64,000 bases of DNA from Gleimia hominis (GTDB lineage: Bacteria > Actinomycetota > Actinomycetes > Actinomycetales > Actinomycetaceae): positions 43,781-107,780 of the forward strand of contig NZ_JASXSX010000005.1 of NCBI RefSeq assembly GCF_032085515.1, read 5' to 3'. The notes beneath the pieces were generated by a model. That model ran no database searches. It was not told the DNA's origin and saw only the letters and a list, made by a program, of their open reading frames with translations. Shown here one piece after another: positions 26,005-35,610 of the stretch. The translations under genes were made by a program, and so were the position numbers. The first letter of the stretch is position 1. Each line of letters begins with the position of its first letter.

Positions 26005-28245
26005 ATGATGACTTTAATTCATCTGCGCGCCAACGGCGTAAGTGTTCTGATCGAAAGTGCGGACGATGCTCCACCAGCAATCTTGCACTGGGGGGAAGAC
26101 CTGGGGGCAATAGACGCAGAATCGGCTACTCAGGTGCGCAGCTGTATTGACCTACCGGTGGGGACGAATGCGCCCGACGTGCCGCTGCGCCCCGCACTGC
26201 TCATGCAGGCGGGTGACGGGTGGAGTGGACGCCCCAGCGTGCAGGGCGCGTTCGCGGATGGTTCCGGATTCTCCCCAAAATTCGCCACCACCGCAGTTGC
26301 AGCGCAGAGCGGACGCGGTGACGCGCAGCCCGTGACGGAAAAGTTCAAGCAAATGGGCTCAGGCAGTGTCGGGTACACGCTGGAGGCGGACACGGGGCTG
26401 GCGGGGGTGCTCACCGTTGAACTGACCGAACAGGGGCTGCTGCGCAGTCGAATGAAACTCACGAACGCGGCCGCGCAACCCTACCAACTCAGTGGCTTGT
26501 GCCTAGCGCTGCCGGTGCCGTTGGATGCGGTAGAGACCCTGGATTTTGCTGGTAGGTGGGGGAAGGAACGCGTTCCGCAGCGGCAAGAAATCACGGTGGG
26601 GACGCATCTGCGGGAGGGCCGCAAGGGCCGCACCGGGGCGGATGCCGCATACGTGCTGCATGCGGGAGAGCGCGGTTTCAACTTCGGAAGTGGGAAGATC
26701 TGGGCGCTGCACACAGCCTGGTCGGGCAACCACGTTACCTACTTGGAACGCACCTACAGTGGCGTGCAAGTACTGGGCGGTGGGGAACTGCTACTGCCCG
26801 GCGAATGCACGCTCGAACCCGGTGACAGCTACACGTCTCCTTTCGTGTACGCCTCATTTGGCCACGGGTTAGACCAGGTGGCGGCTCGTTTCCACCAGTT
26901 CATGCGCGCACGCCCTCAGCATCCGAAGACGCCGCGTCCGGTTACGTTGAACGTGTGGGAAGCGGTGTATTTTGACCACGACCTAGACAAACTCAAACGG
27001 CTAGCGGACATTGCTAGTGAGGTCGGGGTCGAACGGTACGTGTTGGATGACGGTTGGTTCGGTGCCCGCCGCAGTGACCACGCGGGGTTGGGTGACTGGG
27101 TGGTGTCCAAAGATGTGTGGCCACACGGGTTGCGCCCCCTGTCGGATTATGTGAAAAGCCTGGGCATGAAGTTCGGTTTGTGGTTTGAACCGGAGATGGT
27201 GAACTTGGATTCGGATGTGGCGCGTGCTCACCCGGAGTGGGTGATGCAGGCTGGTTCGCGCATGCCGATTCCGTCGCGTGACCAGCAGGTGCTTAACCTC
27301 GCGATTCCGCAGGCTTACGCGCACGTTCGCGATCAGATGGTGCGGGTCATTGAGGACGCGGATGTATCTTACATTAAGTGGGATCACAACCGGGATCTGA
27401 TCGATGCGGGGTACGCGGAGTCTGGGAAGGCAGCGTTTCACGCGCAGACTTTGGCGGCGTACACGCTGATGGATGAGCTCAAAGCCCGGTTCCCAGGGTT
27501 GGAGATTGAATCGTGTTCTTCCGGTGGGGGCCGCGTTGATTTAGAGGTGTTGCAGCATGCGGATCGCGTGTGGGTTTCGGATTGTATTGATCCGCTTGAA
27601 CGCCAGCAGATGAATCGTTGGACCGCGCAGCTGATTCCACTGGAAATGATGGGGTCCCATATTGCGTCTGAGGTTTCGCACACCACGGGGCGGACGCATT
27701 CGTTGTCTTTCCGGGCAGTTACCGCCATGTTTGGCCACTTGGGTATCGAGTGGGATTTGGAGGCCGCGAGCCCGGCGGATCGGCAAGAATTGCGCTACTG
27801 GTTGGATGTGTACAAGCAGCACCGCGACTTACTGTCGACCGGCCGCCTGGTGCGTGCGGATCGGGGTGAGGATTCCGTATGGGTCACGGGCGTTGTGGCA
27901 CAAGACCAGGCGCAGGCTCTGTACCAGATGGTCAGCGTGGATCGTAGCGCCATGTCCCCGCGGGGTTGTTTCACGTTCCCGGGTTTGGATCCGCACAAAG
28001 ACTACCGGGTGCGGTTATTAATGGCGCACACGCCGCCGTCGGGTTTTAAACCTCCCAAATGGCTTGAGGGTAGTTGGCCAAACAGCGCTGCCAAGAGTGC
28101 GGGCAATGCTCCCGCTGAGCAGTCGGGCCGGGCGTACGAGGTCGCGCGGATTCGCGGGAGCTTACTGTCCGAGGTGGGGCTCGCCGTGCCGTCGATTAAC
28201 CCCGAGCAAGCACTGTTATTTGAGGTTAGTGAGGCCGTCCGATGA
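26005..28245 (+). CDS. aga: Alpha-galactosidase, glycoside hydrolase family 36
   Basis: A 746-residue retaining alpha-galactosidase. An N-terminal beta-sandwich precedes the catalytic barrel with ERYVLDDGWFGARR, the nucleophile motif YIKWDHNR (Asp460), the CSSGGGRVDL segment, and the acid/base motif SDCIDPLERQ (Asp526). A C-terminal beta domain completes the protein. It releases galactose from raffinose, melibiose or stachyose. There is no signal peptide, so it works in the cytoplasm on imported oligosaccharides, fitting the permease genes that overlap its end (ATGA). Confidence 0.93.
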   Translation: MMTLIHLRANGVSVLIESADDAPPAILHWGEDLGAIDAESATQVRSCIDLPVGTNAPDVPLRPALLMQAGDGWSGRPSVQGAFADGSGFSPKFATTAVAAQSGRGDAQPVTEKFKQMGSGSVGYTLEADTGLAGVLTVELTEQGLLRSRMKLTNAAAQPYQLSGLCLALPVPLDAVETLDFAGRWGKERVPQRQEITVGTHLREGRKGRTGADAAYVLHAGERGFNFGSGKIWALHTAWSGNHVTYLERTYSGVQVLGGGELLLPGECTLEPGDSYTSPFVYASFGHGLDQVAARFHQFMRARPQHPKTPRPVTLNVWEAVYFDHDLDKLKRLADIASEVGVERYVLDDGWFGARRSDHAGLGDWVVSKDVWPHGLRPLSDYVKSLGMKFGLWFEPEMVNLDSDVARAHPEWVMQAGSRMPIPSRDQQVLNLAIPQAYAHVRDQMVRVIEDADVSYIKWDHNRDLIDAGYAESGKAAFHAQTLAAYTLMDELKARFPGLEIESCSSGGGRVDLEVLQHADRVWVSDCIDPLERQQMNRWTAQLIPLEMMGSHIASEVSHTTGRTHSLSFRAVTAMFGHLGIEWDLEAASPADRQELRYWLDVYKQHRDLLSTGRLVRADRGEDSVWVTGVVAQDQAQALYQMVSVDRSAMSPRGCFTFPGLDPHKDYRVRLLMAHTPPSGFKPPKWLEGSWPNSAAKSAGNAPAEQSGRAYEVARIRGSLLSEVGLAVPSINPEQALLFEVSEAVR

Positions 28246-29147
28246 GTGTGAATCCCACTTCGTCATCGCGGTGGCGCAGAAAACTGGGGGACTTGCCGCT
28301 GGCGATTGTCTTTCTTATCCCCGCGTCCATAGGCCTGCTGGTGTTCCTATTGCGCCCACTAATTATGGGGATCTATTATTCGTTCACTAAATACGACTTG
28401 CTGACCCCACCGCAGTGGATTGGGTTAGAAAACTACCGGCAAATGTTTGCCGACCCCGTGTTTTGGAACGCGATTAAAGTAACCCTGTACTACGTGGTGG
28501 TCAACATTGGGGTACAGACCGTGGTGGCGTTGCTGATCGCGGTGCTGATGCAACGGTTGACGCAATCCACGTGGCTGCGTTCAATCGTGCTCACCCCGTA
28601 CCTGGTGTCGAACGTAGTGGCAGCGATCGTGTTCTTGTGGATTTTGGACACGAACATGGGGATTGGCAACAAGCTGTTGGAAGCCTTGGGGATCGGCGCG
28701 CAGAACTTCTGGGGGAGTGAAGCCCTGGTGATCCCCACGATTGCGCTGGTGAACGTGTGGCGACACATGGGGTACACCGCACTGCTTATTTTCGCGGGCC
28801 TGCAGGGAATCCCGAACGACGTGTACGAGGCCGCTAAAACGGATGGGGCCAGTGAGGTCCAAGCGTTTTTCCGAATCACTTTGCCACTGCTGCGCCCAAT
28901 TTTGGCGCTGGTGCTAATCATGTCGATAGTCGGTTCGTTCCAAGTGTTCGACACGGTGTCGGTCGCAACGGGTGGTGGCCCAGTGGATGCCTCCCGCGTG
29001 CTGCAGATGTACATTTACGACCGCGCGTTTGCCCAGTTCGACTTCGGGTACGCTTCCGCGATGAGCGTGGCGCTGCTGGTAATCCTCGGGATTGTAACGA
29101 TTGTGCAGTACAAGGTTTCCCGTGCGGGCGAGACGGATTTGGGGTAA
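28242..29147 (+). CDS. Sugar ABC transporter permease (MalF type)
   Basis: A 301-residue inner-membrane permease with six hydrophobic segments and the EAA loop EAAKTDGASEVQAFFRITLP that contacts the ATPase. It pairs with the next permease. ATGA overlap with the alpha-galactosidase and the gene content point to alpha-galactoside import, in the manner of the raf/msm systems. Confidence 0.92.
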   Translation: MSVNPTSSSRWRRKLGDLPLAIVFLIPASIGLLVFLLRPLIMGIYYSFTKYDLLTPPQWIGLENYRQMFADPVFWNAIKVTLYYVVVNIGVQTVVALLIAVLMQRLTQSTWLRSIVLTPYLVSNVVAAIVFLWILDTNMGIGNKLLEALGIGAQNFWGSEALVIPTIALVNVWRHMGYTALLIFAGLQGIPNDVYEAAKTDGASEVQAFFRITLPLLRPILALVLIMSIVGSFQVFDTVSVATGGGPVDASRVLQMYIYDRAFAQFDFGYASAMSVALLVILGIVTIVQYKVSRAGETDLG

Positions 29148-29151
29148 GACC

Positions 29152-30159
29152 ATGGACAAGAACACACAGCCTGTAACGGGTCCGGTCCTTGAGGGGCGGG
29201 GTGCGCGCACAGATGCGGCACAAACCCCCGTTCGTGAACCTGCCGACAAAACCGCGCCGCGCGGCACTAAAAAGCGGCGTAAACGCTGGTCGGTGGGGCG
29301 AGTGCTCGCGTGGGCATTCATGATCCTAATCATTGTGATCACCCTCTTCCCGTTCTACTGGATTCTACGGACCGCTCTGTCTGCCAACGGTGCGTTGGCA
29401 ACCAACGCGGGTAACCTGTTGCCGGCAGGGGGCATTAACTGGGGTGGGTTTGCACGCGTCTTCGGTTTGCAAGACGTGCAAACCGCGATCGAACAGGGAG
29501 GTAGCGGTGCCACCATCGACTTTTGGCGGTACCTGTTGAACTCCGTGGTGGTCGCCACGTGCATAACGGTGTTCCAAACCACGTTCTGCGCAATGGCCGC
29601 GTTCGCGTTCTCCCGCCTTCGTTGGCCGGGCAGAAACGCGGTGTACGCCATCTTCCTGTCCGCCCTCATGATTCCTTTAATCTTCACGTACCTACCGAAC
29701 TTCACGCTCATCAAGAGTTTGGGGTTGGTGGATACGCTCCTGGGGATCATGCTGCCAACCATGTTCATCTCACCGTTCGCGATCTTCTTCTTGCGCCAGT
29801 TCTTCATGAACATTCCCCGCGAACTTGAGGAGGCGCAGCTGCTCGACGGAGTTTCCCGGCTCGGTACTTTTGTGCGGCTGATCGTGCCTATGTCACAGGG
29901 CCCAATCGTGACCCTCGCGCTACTGACGTACATCACTGCGTGGAACGATTACTTCTGGCCCCTGCTGGTTTCTTACACCGACGATTCACGCGTGCTCACT
30001 GTGGCACTGGGCGTGTTCCGCGCGCAGGCACCCCAATCCGGTACTGACTGGGCGGGGCTTATGGCAGCCACACTCGTAGCAGCACTGCCGATGCTGCTGC
30101 TGTTCGCACTGTTTGCTAAACGAATCGTCAACTCCATTGCATTCACGGGGATCAAGTAG
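29152..30159 (+). CDS. Sugar ABC transporter permease (MalG type)
   Basis: About 335 residues. A hydrophilic 45-residue N-terminus precedes six membrane segments and the EAA-type loop (ELEEAQLLDGVSRLGTFVRLIVP). ATG at 29152, four bases after the first permease, is chosen; the frame is open upstream inside that gene. The two form the membrane channel of a sugar importer. Confidence 0.92.
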   Translation: MDKNTQPVTGPVLEGRGARTDAAQTPVREPADKTAPRGTKKRRKRWSVGRVLAWAFMILIIVITLFPFYWILRTALSANGALATNAGNLLPAGGINWGGFARVFGLQDVQTAIEQGGSGATIDFWRYLLNSVVVATCITVFQTTFCAMAAFAFSRLRWPGRNAVYAIFLSALMIPLIFTYLPNFTLIKSLGLVDTLLGIMLPTMFISPFAIFFLRQFFMNIPRELEEAQLLDGVSRLGTFVRLIVPMSQGPIVTLALLTYITAWNDYFWPLLVSYTDDSRVLTVALGVFRAQAPQSGTDWAGLMAATLVAALPMLLLFALFAKRIVNSIAFTGIK

Positions 30160-30165
30160 GTCAAG

Positions 30166-31518
30166 ATGAAGAATAGAACTGGAATTTTGAGCACCGCCGC
30201 AGCACTGGTGTCAACTCTTACGCTCGCGGTTGCCGGATGCTCCTCAAGCACATTTTCTGGCAGCAAAACCGCGATTGACTACTGGATGTGGGACGCGAAC
30301 CAACTACCCGGCTACCAGCAGTGCGCGCAGGATTTCATGAAGGAAAACGACGATATCGACATCCGTATCACGCAGGTGGGGTGGGACGACTACTGGACTA
30401 AACTAACCGCGGGTTTCGTGGCGGATGCGGGACCGGACGTGTTCACCGACCACGTGGCCCGTTACCCGGAGTTCCAAGAACGCGGTGTGCTGCTCCCACT
30501 CGATGACGTGGGGCCGCTCAAAGACCTCAACCCGCAGGAGTTCATGACCGGGCTGGCGGACATGTGGATTGGTCAAGATGGCAAACGCTACGGCGTGCCG
30601 AAAGACTACGACACCGTGGCGATCATGTACGACAAGAACGTGCTGCGGGATGCGGGAATCAGCGAAGAGGAACTGCAAAACGCGAACTGGAACCCCGACG
30701 ACGGCGGTTCTTTCGGGAAGATCATCCGCCACCTTACCGTGGATAAGAACGGTAAACGCGGGGATGAAGATGGGTTCGATAAAACTAAAATCCAAACCTA
30801 TGGGCTTGCGGCGGACCCGACGTTAGACTACGTGGGGCAGACCAGCTGGTCCCCGTTCGCCCTGTCCACCGGGTGGACGCACACGGACGTGCCGGTGTGG
30901 GGCACAAAGTTCCAGTACGACGACCCGCGGTTCCAAAAAACCATGCAGTGGTACGCGGGGCTCACAAAAGAGGGGATACTGCCCGCGTACGGTGAGTTCG
31001 GGGAAGCATTCCCCGCAGATCAGCAACTGGGTGCGCACCGGGCCGCACTCGCCATCGCGGGTTCTTGGATGATCAATGGGTACGACCGGTTGAAAGACAT
31101 TGACCTGGGAATTGCCCCGTTGCCCAGCGGTCCCTCTGGTCACCCCGCCACCATGTACAACGGGTTGGGCGATTCCATCTCTAAGCAGACTAAGAACCCG
31201 CGCGAGGCCGCCCGCTGGGTTGCCTACCTGGGGTCTGACAAATGTCAAAACGTGATCGGACGGCAAGGAATCGTGTTCCCAGCCCGACCAGCGGGAACTC
31301 AAGAAGCGGTGAAAGCATTCCAGGACCGCGGGATTGACGTCACCCCATTCACAGACCGGGTGGAACGCAAAGAAACCTCCCGCTACCCACTAACCGTCAG
31401 TGGGGCAGCCCTGTTTGCGAAAGCCCGCCCGTACTTTGATGCAGTCTGGATTGGCTCTAAAGACCCATCCACGTTCACAGAAATGAATCAGCAGATGAAT
31501 CGCATTTTGAAACGCTAG
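30166..31518 (+). CDS. Sugar-binding lipoprotein of ABC transporter
   Basis: A 450-residue family 1 extracellular binding protein. The signal peptide has a lipobox LAVAGC with the lipidated Cys at about residue 25, so it is anchored on the outer face of the membrane. The mature part begins with IDYWMWDANQLPGYQQ and has the typical WDDYWTKL and GSWMINGYDRL regions. It ends the operon; no ATPase gene follows, so a shared MsmK-like ATPase must be encoded elsewhere. Confidence 0.92.
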   Translation: MKNRTGILSTAAALVSTLTLAVAGCSSSTFSGSKTAIDYWMWDANQLPGYQQCAQDFMKENDDIDIRITQVGWDDYWTKLTAGFVADAGPDVFTDHVARYPEFQERGVLLPLDDVGPLKDLNPQEFMTGLADMWIGQDGKRYGVPKDYDTVAIMYDKNVLRDAGISEEELQNANWNPDDGGSFGKIIRHLTVDKNGKRGDEDGFDKTKIQTYGLAADPTLDYVGQTSWSPFALSTGWTHTDVPVWGTKFQYDDPRFQKTMQWYAGLTKEGILPAYGEFGEAFPADQQLGAHRAALAIAGSWMINGYDRLKDIDLGIAPLPSGPSGHPATMYNGLGDSISKQTKNPREAARWVAYLGSDKCQNVIGRQGIVFPARPAGTQEAVKAFQDRGIDVTPFTDRVERKETSRYPLTVSGAALFAKARPYFDAVWIGSKDPSTFTEMNQQMNRILKR

Positions 31519-31599
31519 CCACCCCTCAGGGGCATCGTGAGCATCAGAAGTAAGCGGTCGGGCGGTACCTGGAAGTGAACGGCCGGGCAGTAACTGTGG

Positions 31600-31612
31600 G
31601 ATACTACCGGTA
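31600..31612 (+). promoter_or_regulatory. Leaderless promoter of recG
   Basis: GATACT at 31600-31605 lies six bases before the recG ATG at 31612 and no ribosome-binding site is visible, which suggests transcription starts at the ATG itself. The same layout is seen at dnaE. Confidence 0.5.
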
Positions 31613-33741
31613 TGGATGCGATAGCCGGATTGCTAGACCGACCCCTAGAACAGGTGCTCGGAAAACGATCCGCTAAGAAACTCGCGGGCCTGGGGATCGA
31701 AACCGGGCGGCACCTAATCACCCACTACCCACGTCGATACGCACACTGGGGGAAACTCACCCCGCTGGAACTAGTGCACCCGGGCCAAGACGTCACTATC
31801 CTCGCGCGTGTGCAGTCAGTACAGATGCTGCAAAACCGAGCGGGTGGTGTGCGCCTCTCCGTAGTGCTCACGGACGGACACCGGTCGATAAACGCGGTTT
31901 TTTTCGCTAAACACCCCGGGCGGCTCGCCCCAATAGAACGCGCACTCGAACCCGGGTCACAGCATTTGTTTGCCGGCAAAGTGGGGGACTACCAAGGGAG
32001 CTTGCAGCTGAGCCACCCGCAGTTCGAATCTACACAAGCCCAAGACGCGCGCGAGAAAGCCGACAAACCCATCCCCATTTACCCGGCGCAACAACGATGC
32101 CCATCGTGGTTCATCCACAAGTGCGCGAAACTGCTGTTAGGGATGCTCACCCCTCAGGACCTACCCGACGTCCTAACCGAAAAAGAACGGGAAGAACGCG
32201 GCCTCGTCCCCCTTTTGGAAGGGGTGCGGGAGCTACACGACCCGACGTCAGACGCGGCACTGGAAACGGCTAAGAAAACGGTGAAATGGTCCGAAGCCCT
32301 CGCACTCCAAGTGGCCATGCTGGCGCGGCACGACGAACTGAAACGCAAAAACGCACCCGCAATCAACCAAAATGGAATCGAACAAGTGGTGGCAGACCTC
32401 CCATTTCAACTCACCGGTGGCCAACAAGATGCGCTGCACACCATCGCGCGGGACATGCAGCAGACCACTCCGATGCAACGCCTCCTGCAAGCGGACGTGG
32501 GCGCGGGCAAAACCGTGGTCGCCGGCCTCGCAATGACCGCAGCCGTGAACGCGGGCTACCAAGCGGCCCTGCTGGCACCCACACAAGTGCTCGCACAACA
32601 GCACGCGCAATCACTGTCGACCCTACTGCCCGTCCCCGTTAGCGTACTCACCAGCGCCAGCAGTGCGAGCAGCCGAAACGAAGCCCTGCAGCGCGCCGCC
32701 AGTGGACAACCCGGTATCTTTGTTGGCACCCACGCCCTGCTAGAAGACAGCTTCAACTTCGGTGCGCTGGGCCTAGTGGTGGTCGATGAACAGCACCGGT
32801 TTGGGGTCCGTCAACGCGATAAACTGCGTGAAAACGCTGGCTCAATGCTGCCCCACATGCTCACCATGACAGCCACGCCAATTCCACGCACCATCGCCAT
32901 CACCGTGTTCGGTGACCTGGACGTAACTACCATCCGCGAACTCCCCAAAGGTCGCAAAACCACTGAAACCTACGTGGTTCCCGCCGAAAACGCCGCGTGG
33001 ATGAACCGGATGTGGGAGCGAGCCGCAGAAGAAGTAAAAGCAGGCGGACGCGTATTCGTAGTTACCCCCCGGATAGAATCGCAAGAAAAACCTGCCGCGC
33101 AAGGAAAATCCGCTAAAGGGGAAGAAGAACCGGAGTTAGCGAACGTCGCGGACACTGCCCGCGAGCTCACCAACCTCCCGGTGCTCGCGGGGATTCGCAT
33201 AGGTACGTTGCACGGGCGGATGAATCCGGATAGTAAAACCGAGGCAATTGAAGCCTTTAACAACGGTGACATCGGCATTCTCGTCACCACTACCGTGATC
33301 GAAGTAGGGGTAGACATATCGGCCGCGTCGATGATGGTGATTTTGGATGCACACCAGTTCGGACTGTCCCAACTGCACCAGTTGCGCGGCCGGGTCGGCC
33401 GGGACGGACAAAAAGCAGTGTGCATGGCCGTAGCCCGCCCAGCCCTCCCCTCGGTATCGATCAAGCGGTTGCAAGTGTTTGCCGACACCACAGATGGTTT
33501 CGAACTTGCGGAAGCAGACCTGAAGCTCCGTTCGGAAGGGGACGTGCTGGGGGAGGGCCAGTCGGGCGGACGCACCTCCCTGTCGCTGCTGCGAGTGATG
33601 CGGGACCACGCGATCATCGAACAAGCCCGTTCGCTCGGTAAAGAAATAATTGCGGCAGATCCGCACCTGGCCCACCGGCCAGCGCTTGCCGAGCGAGTGG
33701 AAAACCTGCAAGTTCAAGCACAGTGGATGGAGAGAACATGA
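31612..33741 (+). CDS. recG: RecG, branched-DNA helicase
   Basis: A 709-residue SF2 helicase that remodels stalled forks and Holliday junctions. The N-terminal wedge/OB domain (about 50-160) is followed by Walker A ADVGAGKTVVAG, Walker B DEQHRFG, TMTATPIPRTIA and the motif VI region RGRVGRDGQKA. Length is normal for actinobacteria. It overlaps rsmD by ATGA, a common actinobacterial arrangement. Confidence 0.95.
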   Translation: MDAIAGLLDRPLEQVLGKRSAKKLAGLGIETGRHLITHYPRRYAHWGKLTPLELVHPGQDVTILARVQSVQMLQNRAGGVRLSVVLTDGHRSINAVFFAKHPGRLAPIERALEPGSQHLFAGKVGDYQGSLQLSHPQFESTQAQDAREKADKPIPIYPAQQRCPSWFIHKCAKLLLGMLTPQDLPDVLTEKEREERGLVPLLEGVRELHDPTSDAALETAKKTVKWSEALALQVAMLARHDELKRKNAPAINQNGIEQVVADLPFQLTGGQQDALHTIARDMQQTTPMQRLLQADVGAGKTVVAGLAMTAAVNAGYQAALLAPTQVLAQQHAQSLSTLLPVPVSVLTSASSASSRNEALQRAASGQPGIFVGTHALLEDSFNFGALGLVVVDEQHRFGVRQRDKLRENAGSMLPHMLTMTATPIPRTIAITVFGDLDVTTIRELPKGRKTTETYVVPAENAAWMNRMWERAAEEVKAGGRVFVVTPRIESQEKPAAQGKSAKGEEEPELANVADTARELTNLPVLAGIRIGTLHGRMNPDSKTEAIEAFNNGDIGILVTTTVIEVGVDISAASMMVILDAHQFGLSQLHQLRGRVGRDGQKAVCMAVARPALPSVSIKRLQVFADTTDGFELAEADLKLRSEGDVLGEGQSGGRTSLSLLRVMRDHAIIEQARSLGKEIIAADPHLAHRPALAERVENLQVQAQWMERT

Positions 33742-34307
33742 CGCGGATCATCGCGGGCACGTACAAAGGCAGGGAACTGGCGGTTCCCACGCGGGGGACG
33801 CGCCCCACATCTTCGCGCGTGCGGGAAGCGCTGTTTTCGCGCCTAGAAGCTTGGGATGAGCTGGAGGGCGCGCGCGTACTGGACCTGTACGCGGGTTCGG
33901 GCGCACTGGGGCTAGAGGCCATTTCACGCGGCGCGCAAAGCGCGGTTCTGGTAGATAAGGCGCGGGAGGCAAACCGGGTGATGAGCAAGAACATCCGCTG
34001 CCTTGACGCACCAGCGCACGCGGTTGCGCAAGACGCCTACCAGTTCGCGTGCAGCACCAAGCAACCGGCCTACACCCTGGTTTTCATTGACCCACCCTAC
34101 GACTACCCAGCGCAGCAACTTGCACGCGTTCTCGATGCACTTCGGAGCGGTCTAGAACCTCAGGCACTTGTAGTAGTGGAGGGATCCACCCGCTCAACTG
34201 CACCTAGCTGGCCGGCGGGATACACGGAAGAATCGACGCGCAAATGGGGCGAGACGAGGGCGTGGTTCCTCACGTACACGGGTAATGAGGGTAGCGTGGA
34301 GGTATGA
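33738..34307 (+). CDS. rsmD: RsmD, 16S rRNA guanine-966 N2-methyltransferase
   Basis: A 189-residue Rossmann-fold methyltransferase. N-terminal MTRIIAGTYKGREL and RPTSSRVREALFS are family hallmarks, followed by the SAM motif LDLYAGSGALGLEA and the catalytic motif DPPYD. It modifies G966 of 16S rRNA. The ATG overlaps recG; the stop overlaps coaD. Confidence 0.94.
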   Translation: MTRIIAGTYKGRELAVPTRGTRPTSSRVREALFSRLEAWDELEGARVLDLYAGSGALGLEAISRGAQSAVLVDKAREANRVMSKNIRCLDAPAHAVAQDAYQFACSTKQPAYTLVFIDPPYDYPAQQLARVLDALRSGLEPQALVVVEGSTRSTAPSWPAGYTEESTRKWGETRAWFLTYTGNEGSVEV

Positions 34308-34792
34308 CGAGAGCGCTGATTCCCGGCTCATTTGACCCGATCACGTTGGGGCACGTAGATATTATCGAGCGGTGCACGAACCTGTTTGAAGACGTGATCG
34401 TGGGGGTGGCTAACAACTGGTCGAAACGGTACTTGTTTAACGCTCACGAACGCGTGAGTTTAGCCAAAACAGTTACGCAAAACCTGGCGAACGTGCAGGT
34501 TGCCCGCGTGGAAGGACTACTGGCGCTGTGGTGCGAACAAAACGGTGTGGACGTGATCGTGAAAGGGCTGCGCACCGCTGGGGACGCGAGTTTCGAACTG
34601 CCCCAAGCGACCGTGAACCACAACCTTGCGGACATTGAAACCCTGTTCCTACCCACCCGCGCGCACCTCGCGCACATTTCCTCGACGATTGTGAAGGAAG
34701 TGGCGGTCAACAAGGGGTCTGTGCGTGCAATGGTGCCGGAGCCGGTTGAACGCGCGTTACGCGATAGAATTGACAGCACTACCACCCTGTAA
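34304..34792 (+). CDS. coaD: CoaD, phosphopantetheine adenylyltransferase
   Basis: A 162-residue nucleotidyltransferase for the penultimate step of coenzyme A synthesis. PGSFDPITLGHVDI carries the T/HxGH motif and the ISSTIVKEVA segment the second nucleotide-binding motif. The rsmD-coaD pair is a standard bacterial neighbourhood. Confidence 0.96.
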   Translation: MTRALIPGSFDPITLGHVDIIERCTNLFEDVIVGVANNWSKRYLFNAHERVSLAKTVTQNLANVQVARVEGLLALWCEQNGVDVIVKGLRTAGDASFELPQATVNHNLADIETLFLPTRAHLAHISSTIVKEVAVNKGSVRAMVPEPVERALRDRIDSTTTL

Positions 34793-34803
34793 GGAGTCTT
34801 GAG

Positions 34804-35523
34804 ATGAGTAACCACGAAACCCCCGCTTCGGATTTTGACGAGGTGGTGGCGGGTCCGAAAGCGGATTCGCAGAACATTGACGACGTGTACGGGCCATCTA
34901 CCGTGATTGCCGCGATCGAACAGATTGAAGAACTTGTGGAGGAAGCGCGGGCCTTGCCGATGAGCGCGTCCGTGTTGGTTAACAAGGCGGAGATGCTGGA
35001 TTTGCTGGCGCAGGCCCGGCAGGCGCTCCCGGATGACCTGTTGGCGGCGGATGCGGTAGTGGCAGATGCTGACGCGGTGATGGTACGGGCCGATGACGCG
35101 GCCCAAACCACGTTGGATGAAGCGAACGCGCGGGCAAAAACGATTGTTGAGGACGCGCGCAGTAAAGCTGAAGAACTGACGCAGCGGGCTCAGGAGGATG
35201 CGCAGCAGGAGGTGGCGCGCGCGCAGCAGGAAGCAGCAGCTACTGTTGAGCAAGCCCATGAGGAAGCGCGGCGAGTGGAACAGCAGGCCCGGGAGCGTGC
35301 GGAAGAGCTCGTTAGTGAGCAGCCGATTGTGGAGCAGGCGCGTGAACGTGGGGAAGAGATTGTTAATAAGGCGCGTAAGCACGCGTTAGAACTGGCGAAT
35401 GGGGCGGATTCGTACTGCCAGGAATCACTCACGGCGCTGACGAAAACTTTAGAGAAAATGTATTCGCAGGCGCAGGCGGGGCGGGAAAAGATTGAGTCCC
35501 ACCGCCGCGCTGATCACGAGTAG
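34804..35523 (+). CDS. DivIVA-like coiled-coil protein (SepIVA-like)
   Basis: A 239-residue acidic coiled-coil protein. The first 110 residues are conserved (STVIAAIEQIEELVEEARALPMS, then LLAQARQALPDDLLAAD); residues 115-235 are a long Ala/Glu/Arg/Gln-rich coiled coil. By synteny (before DUF177, rnc and mutM) it matches mycobacterial SepIVA, a division-site protein needed for septation. That identity is inferred from order and shape. Confidence 0.75.
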   Translation: MSNHETPASDFDEVVAGPKADSQNIDDVYGPSTVIAAIEQIEELVEEARALPMSASVLVNKAEMLDLLAQARQALPDDLLAADAVVADADAVMVRADDAAQTTLDEANARAKTIVEDARSKAEELTQRAQEDAQQEVARAQQEAAATVEQAHEEARRVEQQARERAEELVSEQPIVEQARERGEEIVNKARKHALELANGADSYCQESLTALTKTLEKMYSQAQAGREKIESHRRADHE

Positions 35524-35610
35524 CCGACTGCTATTCGTCGGGTGCAAATAGTTGTGATGACGAGCCGTCGCGCTCGAACGCGGCGGTGTGGATAAGAGAG
35601 GTTGAACGGC

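Noticed and set aside
25655..26008. 117-codon frame before the alpha-galactosidase gene
   Set aside because: No family pattern, Ser/Pro-rich random composition, and poor start context; its ATGA overlap with the next gene is probably chance.
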